NCBI RefSeq assembly: GCF_900143285.1
Contig: NZ_FRDN01000013.1
Coordinates: 1-64,000 of the forward strand
Reading direction: 5' to 3'
DNA: 64,000 nt
Source of the DNA: Desulfitobacterium chlororespirans DSM 11544
Lineage (GTDB): Bacteria; Bacillota; Desulfitobacteriia; Desulfitobacteriales; Desulfitobacteriaceae
Part shown: one piece after another, positions 35,533-43,641 of the stretch
Layout: every line of letters begins with the position of its first letter
Position numbering within the stretch: position 1 is the stretch's first letter
Position numbers and translations under genes: made by a program
The notes under the pieces: model-generated
Database searches by the model: none
What the model was told of the DNA's origin: nothing
Seen by the model: only the letters and a program-made list of their open reading frames with translations

Positions 35533-35552
35533 GTTGTATATACTAGTATACT
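35533..35552. promoter_or_regulatory. HutC/TreR-like operator upstream of the corrinoid operon
   Basis: TTGTATATACTA (35534-35545) differs at one position from TTGTATATACAA, the palindrome bound by several HutC-subfamily GntR regulators. It overlaps a second palindrome, TATACTAGTATA (35539-35550). It lies about 25 bp before the start codon of the lead corrinoid gene, and the cluster encodes a matching GntR/UTRA protein. Confidence 0.65.
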
Positions 35553-35701
35553 TCTATCCCAAGAGTAAACCAAATCTTCGCAATTGTAAAGACAATTAAT
35601 ATCCCTCGAAACGACAAAATTCTTCAAGAAAAAAATACTGCCAAATTCTGCACTATTCTGTTACAATGTAGGCAAGTACATAGAAAGGGAGGGGAATTAT
35701 C

Positions 35702-35887
35702 ATGTATGCAACTGTAGAATCCGACTGCATTGGTTGCGGCTCCTGCGAAGCCGTATGCCCGGAAATCTTTAGAATGAATGATTCCGGACTGGCTGAAGCT
35801 TATGTTAACCCTGTTCCGGCGGAACTGGAAGAGAGCGCCAAAGAAGCCGCCGATATGTGCCCTGTTAATGTAATCATTTTGGAATAA
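35702..35887 (+). CDS. 4Fe-4S ferredoxin
   Basis: A 61-aa monocluster ferredoxin: CIGCGSCEAVCPE (Cys 10, 13 and 16, with Cys20 before Pro) and a remote CPVN Cys near residue 53. In this type, one Cys pair may instead form a disulfide. It is transcribed alone, behind GGGAGGGG. As a low-potential carrier it could feed the corrinoid activator or molybdoenzymes nearby, but neighbourhood is the only hint. Confidence 0.93.
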   Translation: MYATVESDCIGCGSCEAVCPEIFRMNDSGLAEAYVNPVPAELEESAKEAADMCPVNVIILE

Positions 35888-35900
35888 GGATACGGCATAA

Positions 35901-35945
35901 CAAAGGCTTAGAAATGAACAATCATTTCTAAGCCTTTGTATTTTA
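35901..35945. terminator. bidirectional terminator between ferredoxin and dmsC-like gene
   Basis: A perfect 17-bp stem (35901-35917 with 35922-35938), a 4-nt loop, and TATTTT following on the plus strand. It serves the convergent ferredoxin and DMSO-reductase-like operons. Confidence 0.85.
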
Positions 35946-35959
35946 ATCAATCCGGATGT

Positions 35960-36787
35960 TTAAAGGATGCCTAAGCCAATGGGAATGCCGGAGGTATAAA
36001 AAAGGTATCTCCCCATGATTTCTCCGACGATCAAGATCCCTACTGCTGTATATAAAAAGCTTTTTTGGCCGGCAAATTTTCCTGTGCGGGAGATAAGGAA
36101 AAGGAAGACTCCGCCCAGCATTAGCAACCAACGCAAGAAAACGGCAGCGCTGTAGCCGCCGGCCAGCAAGGCGGCACTTTCCTGGCCGGCCCCTGCCATT
36201 GCCCCTAAGCCGGCAACATAGTTGGGAAGAAAAGCGATTTGCACCAGGACGATGCCGAGAACGAAAAGCTCAAGCCTGGGGAGCTTCTCCCTGCCTTTTT
36301 GTCCGCTGGACACATAGAAGACGATGGCCCCCAGAACCAGGGTAGTAGCATAAAAATCAATCAAGGTGTTGGCACTTTGCCAGGCCGGGATGATCGTCTC
36401 CATATAAAGTTTAGCCATGGCGAATACGGCGGCCAAACCTGATAAGCAGGCTAAATACCCGGCTGTTTCTTTAAGGGAATGGGCTTTATGGGACCGTTCC
36501 AGCCACCAAAAGACCGCCAGCAGTACAAAGAAGCCGCCGCTGAAGAAAATCTCCCTGCTCAGCCAGGAGCCCATGAAATTGGACATACTGGTAAGTGCTA
36601 AGAAAGGTTTCCCTAAGTGAAGCAGGGAAGCGATGATGCCCACTGCACTCAGGATTAATGCACATAAGGTATTGGTTTGATAAGCGGGAGCTTCTTTGTC
36701 CCGAAGCCGGAGAACCGTTGCCCACAGGACTGCTCCCACAGCCGCCTGCATACTCAGGGTAAAGATGATCAATGGCATTTCTTTCAT
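35960..36787 (-). CDS. dmsC: DmsC-like membrane anchor subunit
   Basis: A 275-aa protein with eight hydrophobic segments. SLLHLGKP (residues ~57-64), SWLSREI (~75-81) and the C-terminal ILIVGEIMGRYLFY are DmsC-family blocks; the family takes electrons from menaquinol and passes them to the FeS subunit. Starting at the ATG at 36787 leaves seven nt to GGGAG; the TTG at 36793 is too close. It is the third gene of the dmsABC-like operon. Confidence 0.9.
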   Translation of the reverse strand: MKEMPLIIFTLSMQAAVGAVLWATVLRLRDKEAPAYQTNTLCALILSAVGIIASLLHLGKPFLALTSMSNFMGSWLSREIFFSGGFFVLLAVFWWLERSHKAHSLKETAGYLACLSGLAAVFAMAKLYMETIIPAWQSANTLIDFYATTLVLGAIVFYVSSGQKGREKLPRLELFVLGIVLVQIAFLPNYVAGLGAMAGAGQESAALLAGGYSAAVFLRWLLMLGGVFLFLISRTGKFAGQKSFLYTAVGILIVGEIMGRYLFYTSGIPIGLGIL

Positions 36788-36801
36788 GGTCAAGCTCCCT
36801 T

Positions 36802-37374
36802 CTACTTTATTGCAGCCTTATGGGGCGTAATAACCAGGGAAGGTTTGGTGATATCGGCACTGGGCAGCCCTTTGACTTGAGCGATTTCTCCATATTGGGC
36901 CCGCAGTTCATCAAGGGGGCCGAACTTCAATACCCGCATAATGCAAGCATCGACACAGGCCGGATTTTTTCCTTCCTTTTGCAGATCAATGCAGAAATTG
37001 CATTTGGATGCTGTTTTTCCGGCAACCTGGGGCACTTCATAAGGGCAGGACCAGGTGCAGTAACCGCAGCCGATGCATTTATCCTGATCTACTAAGACGA
37101 TACCGTCTTCCTCTCGTTTGTACATGGCGCCGGTGGGACAATTTTCCGCACATTTAGGATGTTCACAATGATTGCAGCCCAGGGAGAGCCAGTAAGCAAA
37201 GACATTGCTTTTGAATACGCCGTTTTCCTCGATGCAGGAGCCGCCGGTGAATTCATGAACCTTTCGCCAGCGCAAGCCGTCTGCCAAATCATTTTTATCC
37301 TTACAGGCAATCTGACAGGTAAAACAGCCAATGCAGTGGTGCTGATCCACATAAAAACCGTATTGTTTTGCCAT
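36802..37374 (-). CDS. dmsB: DmsB-like four-cluster FeS subunit
   Basis: A 190-aa electron-transfer subunit with four ferredoxin-type Cys groups: HHCIGCFTCQIACK, LGCNHCEHPKCAENCPTG, DKCIGCGYCTWSCPY and SKCNFCIDLQKEGKNPACVDAC. It would link the DmsC anchor to the DmsA catalytic subunit on the outer face of the membrane. The ATG at 37374 is eight nt from AGGAGG. Confidence 0.93.
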   Translation of the reverse strand: MAKQYGFYVDQHHCIGCFTCQIACKDKNDLADGLRWRKVHEFTGGSCIEENGVFKSNVFAYWLSLGCNHCEHPKCAENCPTGAMYKREEDGIVLVDQDKCIGCGYCTWSCPYEVPQVAGKTASKCNFCIDLQKEGKNPACVDACIMRVLKFGPLDELRAQYGEIAQVKGLPSADITKPSLVITPHKAAIK

Positions 37375-37386
37375 CCCCATCACCTC

Positions 37387-39771
37387 CTACGCTTTCTCTA
37401 CTTGGACTAAATTGGTATGCTGAGGATTACCCCAGGCCAGAGCGGTGGGCTCCCAAGTGGTTAAGGTGTTGATACATCCTCTGGTATCCACGCCCTGAGC
37501 ATCAGGGGTATACCAGGCTCCTTGAGGAAGGGAACATACCCCTGGGATGAGACGGGGAGTAACCTTCACTTTGACTTTTACCGTTCCCCGATCGTTAAAG
37601 ATCTTAACCGTATCCTCATCTTCAATTCCCCGCTCAGCCGCATCCTGAGGGTTGAGCCACAGCTTCTGGGGCTCCGCTTCTTCCAGCCAGGGCAGATTAT
37701 CGAAGGTGGAATGAACACGGCGTTTGCTGTGATGGCCGATGCATTGCAGAGGGTATTTCTCTTTCAGAGCGCCTTTCGGACCTTCTGCAACAGCTACATA
37801 TTTAGGAACAGCCGGTATTCTCTCCGGATTATTCATATCGTAGAGGGTTTTGGAGAAAATCTCCACCTTTCCGGAGGGAGTTTGCAGCGGGTTCTTTTCC
37901 GGATCCTCCACAAAGGCCTGATAAGCAATGACCTTCTTAGGTTTCGTCTTATAAATGCCCTTTTCCCGGAATGCTTCGAAAGACGGGAAGTCGGGATGAG
38001 CCGCCTGGGCTACTTCTACACATTCGCGCAAATATTGCTCCTGGCTTTTTCCTTCATCAAACTTATCAAGGACACCCAGGCGTTTGGCCAGCTCTGTGCA
38101 GATTTCGTAAACACCCTTGCACTCATATAAAGGATCCACCAATTTTTGCCCATAGAGAGCAAGCCCTTGTCCCAAGGCCCGGGTGACGATATCCTCCTGC
38201 TCAAATTGAGTGATATCGGGGAGAATGATATCGGCATACTCCATACTGGGGGTCATAAAATTCTCAATGCCCAGGATAAATTCGCATTTCGAAGTATCTT
38301 TCAATAACCCGGTGGTCCGCCCGGTATCGGAATGCTGATTGATCAAGGCATTGCCGCCATAATTCCAGATAAACTTGATGCCATGCTGCAACCGGTCCGC
38401 ACCTTGCAAACCACCGTTTTCTTTGCTGTGGCTGCCGCCTTTTTCAATGGCATCGGTAAACATAAAGAAGGATACTTTGGCTTGTATTGGATTTGTTCCT
38501 GCAGGGTATGCGCCCATTTTTACCGAAGTAAAGCCTTCATACATACCGGGATTAGCGCCGAGTTTGCCCATATTTCCTGTCATCAGGGCTAAAAGAGGAA
38601 CGGAAAGGGCCTGGAATTCTCCGTTGGCATGGCGCTGCATGCCCCGTCCCTGCAGAATAAAGCAGGGCTTGGCGCCGGCAATCTCCCTGGCCAATTGTAT
38701 AATCGTTTCGACAGGAACACCTGTGATTCCCGATGCCCATTGCGGAGTTTTCGGCTGTCCATCGCTGACTCCCAGCAAGTAGCTCTTATAGGAGTTTCCT
38801 GCCGGAATTCCCTCAGGCATGTGCTCTTCATCAAAACCTATACAATACTTGTCCAGGAAGGCTTGATCATGAAGCTCCTCTGTCAGTATGACATAAGCAA
38901 GGCCTGCCACAAGTGCCGCATCAGTGGTCGGGCGAATAGGAATCCACTGATCGGCAAAGGTGCCTACCGTATCACTGTGTCGGGGATCGATGACAATAAC
39001 TTTGGTCCCGTTTTCTTTCGCTAATTTGAGATAGTAGGTTGAATTAAGACCGCCCACCCTGGTGCTGGCAGGATTATCGCCGAACATCACGATCAGCTGG
39101 GCATCTGAAAAACTGGTGGGAGAGCTTCCTCCATAACCGGCTCCAAACATATAAGGAATGGCATACATATAATTGGCCTGGCTGTAGTTGCCATAAAAGC
39201 TCAGATATCCGCCTAAGGCATTGAGGAGTCTGCCCGATGCTCCTCCCATATAACTTTGGTTAAATGCTCCCCCAACGCCTGAAGCATAAATGAAATAGAG
39301 GGATTCATTGCCATATTGTGTGATAATGCGTTTCAGTTCTGAAGCGGTAGTATCCAACGCCTCTTCCCAGGAGATCTTCTCCCATTGTCCGGCTCCCCGC
39401 TCCCCGACTCGTTTCATGGGGTATTTCAGCCGATCCGGATGATAGAGGCGTTGACGCTGGGATCTCCCTTTCAAACAAGCCCTGGCCTGAAGATTATCCG
39501 GAGTATCCGGCCCTTCATTGTCCGTCACAAAACTCAGGACAACACCGTCCTTCACCTGGGCTTTAATCTGACAGCGGCCGCCGCAATTATGCCAACATAT
39601 CGAAGGTTTTATTTCCGCATCGAGATGACGGTTTCCGGCTTGAGCAATTGCCGGTTCCGCCCCTGCTCCTGAAGTCATGGGCATGCATCCTACCAGTGCC
39701 GAAGAACCGGCAACAGCTGCGGTCCATTTCAAAAAGGAGCGGCGACTGACTTTAAAATCTTTATTTACCAT
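37387..39771 (-). CDS. dmsA: DMSO-reductase-like molybdopterin catalytic subunit, Tat-exported
   Basis: A 794-aa Mo-bis-PGD enzyme. The Tat signal SRRSFLK (residues 9-15) precedes a hydrophobic stretch. The FS0 cluster is Cys59, Cys63, Cys67 and Cys99. The YGNYSQ block (Ser197) aligns with the serine that ligates Mo in DmsA, so this is a Ser-type enzyme. VIDPRHSDT and the C-terminal HHSKRRVHSTFDN are typical. It belongs to the DmsA group of N-/S-oxide reductases; the true acceptor is not readable. It is first in its operon. Confidence 0.9.
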   Translation of the reverse strand: MVNKDFKVSRRSFLKWTAAVAGSSALVGCMPMTSGAGAEPAIAQAGNRHLDAEIKPSICWHNCGGRCQIKAQVKDGVVLSFVTDNEGPDTPDNLQARACLKGRSQRQRLYHPDRLKYPMKRVGERGAGQWEKISWEEALDTTASELKRIITQYGNESLYFIYASGVGGAFNQSYMGGASGRLLNALGGYLSFYGNYSQANYMYAIPYMFGAGYGGSSPTSFSDAQLIVMFGDNPASTRVGGLNSTYYLKLAKENGTKVIVIDPRHSDTVGTFADQWIPIRPTTDAALVAGLAYVILTEELHDQAFLDKYCIGFDEEHMPEGIPAGNSYKSYLLGVSDGQPKTPQWASGITGVPVETIIQLAREIAGAKPCFILQGRGMQRHANGEFQALSVPLLALMTGNMGKLGANPGMYEGFTSVKMGAYPAGTNPIQAKVSFFMFTDAIEKGGSHSKENGGLQGADRLQHGIKFIWNYGGNALINQHSDTGRTTGLLKDTSKCEFILGIENFMTPSMEYADIILPDITQFEQEDIVTRALGQGLALYGQKLVDPLYECKGVYEICTELAKRLGVLDKFDEGKSQEQYLRECVEVAQAAHPDFPSFEAFREKGIYKTKPKKVIAYQAFVEDPEKNPLQTPSGKVEIFSKTLYDMNNPERIPAVPKYVAVAEGPKGALKEKYPLQCIGHHSKRRVHSTFDNLPWLEEAEPQKLWLNPQDAAERGIEDEDTVKIFNDRGTVKVKVKVTPRLIPGVCSLPQGAWYTPDAQGVDTRGCINTLTTWEPTALAWGNPQHTNLVQVEKA

Positions 39772-39964
39772 TTTCCTACCTCCGCTTCACCCTTAAATTT
39801 TCTGGTTCCGGAACCTGATGTTATACATCCGCGCTTCCCTGAGCCCCCCTTCCGCTGGGGAAGATTTCCGCCTGCATCTTCCGCCTCACTTGTACTTGTG
39901 AACTCTTTTGCTTTACTACCTCCACTTGTGCCTGTCTTTAACCTCCTTTCCGCCTTTCAGGCCT

Positions 39965-40006
39965 AATAGTCAGACTATTTATCGGTATATTGTGTATATT
40001 ATCACA
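39965..40006. promoter_or_regulatory. palindromes upstream of the dmsABC-like operon
   Basis: TGTGTATATTATCACA (39991-40006) matches the CRP-type pattern TGTGA-N6-TCACA except for one base. A second perfect palindrome, AATAGTC-A-GACTATT (39965-39979), lies 11 bp away. Desulfitobacteria have many CRP/FNR-family regulators, so control by one of these is plausible. They sit ~200 bp before dmsA. A long GC-rich hairpin with a T-run on the plus strand occurs at ~40077-40130, and 39772-40130 otherwise holds no gene. Confidence 0.5.
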
Positions 40007-40130
40007 TAGATATTAACAGTTTATTGCCAAATATTAATAAAATATTATTTTTTCTGATATCTCCGCCCAAGCATAAAGGGCGCCCCAGGCTGCTCAGCAG
40101 CAGACCGCGGCACCCTTCAGGTTTTTTGTC

Positions 40131-40736
40131 TTAGAGGCTGGCAGCCTTGGCAATCATCTTCTCCACCAGATTGATAGCCATAACTTCCAGCCCTTCCGTA
40201 TTCAGATGTATGCTGGCCGTGGTGTCATAAAGCAGATTGGCCTGGGCCGGCCATTCGTCATCGGCCAGCCACAGGATCAAAGCCAGCTCAAGTTTGGGCA
40301 GAACCTCTATGGCATAAGCCAGGTCTCCCATCGCCAATTTTTTGCCCTTGAGCATCCGGCATATGGATTCGAACTTCTCCGGTGAGTTGCCGAAGTGCTC
40401 AGCTAGCGGGTCCATAGCTTCCAGCTTAAATGCTCCATAGTGGTTGTTGCCTCCCGGCAGCTCTCTGAAGGATATCCAACGTCCGGTAGGCTGGACTCCG
40501 CATACTTCTGTCAGATATTGAAGGATCAGAATCTGATCGGTGATGTCCTCACAGGGGCTGATTTCTCCTTCGGGGTACCAGACCCGGTAATGTTCACCTC
40601 CATAGGGAAGAACCAGACTGGATTCATCATAAGGAGCAGCTCCGGACAGCTCCAGAATCTTGGTGAAACTGCGCTTGGCAAATTCTTGTTTGGCATGCTC
40701 CAGGGCATCCCGGTATTTCTTCTGACTTTCTTTCAT
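40131..40736 (-). CDS. DUF3786 protein
   Basis: A 201-aa soluble protein. The family pattern includes LPYGGEHYRVWYPEGEI (~residue 41-57), GRWISFRELPGGNNHYGAF (~90-108) and LWLADDEWPAQANLLYDTTASIHLNTEG (~150-178). Its function is unknown; members occur largely in anaerobes with corrinoid or Mo metabolism. It sits between two molybdoenzyme operons. The ATG at 40736 has a GGTGGGG upstream. Confidence 0.85.
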   Translation of the reverse strand: MKESQKKYRDALEHAKQEFAKRSFTKILELSGAAPYDESSLVLPYGGEHYRVWYPEGEISPCEDITDQILILQYLTEVCGVQPTGRWISFRELPGGNNHYGAFKLEAMDPLAEHFGNSPEKFESICRMLKGKKLAMGDLAYAIEVLPKLELALILWLADDEWPAQANLLYDTTASIHLNTEGLEVMAINLVEKMIAKAASL

Positions 40737-40973
40737 GATTACCCCACCTTTACCTCTCCCCAATTAACTGATTTGTCTAACTATTCTATTCTAAAGGTGG
40801 ATTTCCTGCTGAGCTCGGGTCTTTTCCCCGCCTGAGTTTGTCATGGCTGAAGGAAGAAGCTGATCAGGAGATTTAAGCCGGGGATTGATTTCTGAGGATT
40901 CAGGTATTATCTTTATGATAAAAGTCGTTCGGTAGAGATGGGCAACCCATTGATACTTCTGCAGGAGGTAGGT

Positions 40974-43037
40974 ATGGAATCTATATACAGTAATGTCTGT
41001 TCATCGGATTGCCGGGCTTCATGCCGGATCAGGACCAAAGTCCAAAATGGCCGGATTGTCGGCATTCAAGGCGATCCTATTGATGAATATACCTTTGGCT
41101 CTTTATGTGCCAAAGGATATGCTCATTTACAGCGCATCTATGCTGCTGACCGCATTACTTATCCAATGAAGCAATTAGGCAAAGGCACCGGCAAGTGGGT
41201 CAGAATTTCCTGGGATCAGGCTTTGCATGAAATAGCTCAGAAACTTATCGACATCCGGATCAAACATAATACCCTGCTGCCCGTTTGCCTCAATAAGTAT
41301 CTGGGGACTGTGGGGCTGCTCTCCAGAAGCATCGACGGCTTTTTTAACAGTATTGGCTATATTACTTTAATGACCGGTTCTCCCTGTGTCGCTACCGGAG
41401 TGGATGCCCTGAGCCTGAGCTTCGGTACATGTAAGAAGCCCGTTCCCGAGGATATGCTTAATGCCCGCCTGATTCTGATCTGGGGAGGCAATCCCGCCTG
41501 GACAACTCTTCACCAAATGCGCCTGATTTTTGAGGCCAGAGAAAAAGGGGCTGTCCTCGTGGTCATTGATCCTGTTTTGTCGGCGACTGCGGCCAGGAGT
41601 GATCTCTATGTGCAAATAAAACCGGGTGCAGATTTGGAGCTAGCTTTAGGTATCGCCAAAGTTTTATGGGCGGAAAATTTGGTGGATAAGGATTTTCTCA
41701 CGAATTATGCCAGTGACTGGCCGTCTTTCCGGGCCTCATTAGAAAAACTGAATCTGGAAAATATCGCTGCCGCAACCGACATTCCTGTTGCCGAGATTGT
41801 CAATCTGGCCCGCTTGATTGGCAGAACGAAACCTATGACCATTTCCTTAGGTGCCGGGGTACAGCATACCGCCGTGGGCGGACAGGGTTTCCGCGCTATC
41901 TCCGCTTTAGCGGCTATGACCGGAAATATCGGCATACCCGGCGGCAATATCCATTATGCGACTTTTGAACCCTGGGAGTTCGCCGGAGAATTTATCTCCC
42001 TGAAGCCCCCCCAGGATCTGCGGGGTAGCCCGGACGGAAACGGACAGTTTCAACACCGCTATGTGGGAACAGGGCGGTTTGGCGAGCTTTCCGCAATGGA
42101 GCCTCCGATTGAGCTGCTTTGGGTGGCTTCTCACAACCCGGTTGCCCAGGCCCCCAACTCCGGGGCCGTCAAAGAGGCGCTTCAATCCATCGGGACTGTG
42201 GTGGTAGCAGACCAATTTCTTACCCCAACCTCCCACTATGCCGATTACTTCTTGCCGGTAGCTTCCCACTATGAATACGAAGACATTGTTATTTCCTACT
42301 GGCATTATGGTGCTGCTATTAATCAAAAAGCGATTGACCCCTTGGGTGAGAGCAAATCCGACTTTGCAATTATGCGCGAGTTAGCCATTACCCTCAACAA
42401 GCTGGCACCGGGATTCAGCACTTTTCCCAGCGAACGCCCGGCGGCAGAATGGCTTGACCTGGAGATGAAGCCCCAATACCCCCGGTTGGGAATTGCTCAT
42501 TATCAGGATTTGATCGAACATTACCGGCGGATTGATTTACCCCCGGTTCCCTGGCAGGACAGAACATTTACTACGGCCTCCCGGAAATATGAATTCCTTT
42601 CCGTACCTGCCTTGACAGAGGATCCCTCCTCCCCTCCTCAGCTCCGGCAAGGGTCTGAAGAGCATGACTATCCTTTCCGATTATTGCGCATTCGCAGTTT
42701 CGCTACCCTTAATTCTCAGTACAGGAATTTAGCCAGTATGGAGGTAATCTCCGAAAAAACAAGGGTCTTGCTTAATCCGGAAACTGCTTATTCGAAGGGT
42801 ATTGAGGAGGGCATAAATGTCAAAGTGTATAACCAACTGGGTCAAATCGTGTTGCCGGCAAGCCTGTCCGATAGTATTCCCCCCGATGTTCTCTCTGTAT
42901 ATATCGGATGTGATTCCAAACATGATATCGAATTAAACAGTATTATTGCCCTAATCGATACTGATTTGGGAGAGGCCTGTTCCGATGCCAAAGGGCTGGC
43001 CTTTAACAATACTTATGTAAATTTAGTGAGGGTGTGA
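40974..43037 (+). CDS. cytosolic molybdopterin oxidoreductase (DMSOR family)
   Basis: A 687-aa Mo/W-bis-PGD enzyme with one N-terminal 4Fe-4S cluster (Cys9, Cys13, Cys17, Cys45). No Tat or other signal is present, so it should be cytosolic. Family blocks are ILIWGGNPAWT, VVIDPVLSATAARSD, GAGVQHTAVGGQGFRAISALAAMTGNIG and the C-terminal LRIRSFATLNSQYRN. The region that ligates Mo reads GSPCVATG, which suggests a Cys ligand. It is co-transcribed with a four-cluster ferredoxin and a PucR regulator but no anchor. I cannot name the substrate. The ATG at 40974 is five nt from AGGAGG. Confidence 0.88.
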   Translation: MESIYSNVCSSDCRASCRIRTKVQNGRIVGIQGDPIDEYTFGSLCAKGYAHLQRIYAADRITYPMKQLGKGTGKWVRISWDQALHEIAQKLIDIRIKHNTLLPVCLNKYLGTVGLLSRSIDGFFNSIGYITLMTGSPCVATGVDALSLSFGTCKKPVPEDMLNARLILIWGGNPAWTTLHQMRLIFEAREKGAVLVVIDPVLSATAARSDLYVQIKPGADLELALGIAKVLWAENLVDKDFLTNYASDWPSFRASLEKLNLENIAAATDIPVAEIVNLARLIGRTKPMTISLGAGVQHTAVGGQGFRAISALAAMTGNIGIPGGNIHYATFEPWEFAGEFISLKPPQDLRGSPDGNGQFQHRYVGTGRFGELSAMEPPIELLWVASHNPVAQAPNSGAVKEALQSIGTVVVADQFLTPTSHYADYFLPVASHYEYEDIVISYWHYGAAINQKAIDPLGESKSDFAIMRELAITLNKLAPGFSTFPSERPAAEWLDLEMKPQYPRLGIAHYQDLIEHYRRIDLPPVPWQDRTFTTASRKYEFLSVPALTEDPSSPPQLRQGSEEHDYPFRLLRIRSFATLNSQYRNLASMEVISEKTRVLLNPETAYSKGIEEGINVKVYNQLGQIVLPASLSDSIPPDVLSVYIGCDSKHDIELNSIIALIDTDLGEACSDAKGLAFNNTYVNLVRV

Positions 43038-43041
43038 GAAC

Positions 43042-43641
43042 ATGGCTCGAACACAAAGAGGGTTCCTCTTTGATCCCAATCGCTGTCTGGGCTGCCGCAC
43101 ATGTATCATGGCCTGCGCTACGGGAAACAATCTGCCGCCTGGCATCTACTTGCGCAGCGTTGAAATGCAGGAGTTTCGGAAAGGTGCTCAAATTATAAAA
43201 TATTATCTTTCCACTTCATGCAATCATTGCGCCAATCCTGAGTGTTTCCGCCTTTGTCCTGAGCAGGCTTATCGAAAACGTCATGACGGCATTGTCTTGA
43301 ATGAACTGTCGAAATGTACCGGTTGCGGAACCTGTACGCGGAGCTGTCCCTTTGCGGCGCCGGTCGTCAATCCAGCCACCGGGAAAGTAATCAAATGCGA
43401 TTTATGCCAGGAAAAGCTGGATGAAGGAGAAATGCCCTTTTGCGTAGCTGCCTGCCCGGTACAGGCTTTATGCCTGATCGATATAAGCGGTGCCGGTTCC
43501 CGAACTCCCGATCTCGTGCGCAGGCTGCCAGGGGTTATCAAGATTCAAATAACCCGGCCCTCGATTCGTTATCTTACGCTGAAGATCGGAAGGCAGATCC
43601 TGCGTCAGTCTAAAAGAAAGGGGGATATTCATGAGAACTAA
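43042..43641 (+). CDS. four-cluster ferredoxin subunit, cytosolic
   Basis: A 199-aa DmsB/HycB-like electron carrier with four Cys groups: NRCLGCRTCIMAC, TSCNHCANPECFRLCPEQ, SKCTGCGTCTRSCPF and IKCDLCQEKLDEGEMPFCVAACPV. It lies 4 bp after the molybdoenzyme gene and has no signal. The basic C-terminus (LRQSKRKG) is unusual. It would connect the molybdoenzyme to an unidentified cytosolic redox partner. Confidence 0.92.
   Translation: MARTQRGFLFDPNRCLGCRTCIMACATGNNLPPGIYLRSVEMQEFRKGAQIIKYYLSTSCNHCANPECFRLCPEQAYRKRHDGIVLNELSKCTGCGTCTRSCPFAAPVVNPATGKVIKCDLCQEKLDEGEMPFCVAACPVQALCLIDISGAGSRTPDLVRRLPGVIKIQITRPSIRYLTLKIGRQILRQSKRKGDIHEN

Noticed and set aside
35510-35701. A cobalamin riboswitch upstream of the corrinoid operon
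   Set aside because: No B12-box-like conserved block is visible; the region instead has a short HutC-like palindrome.
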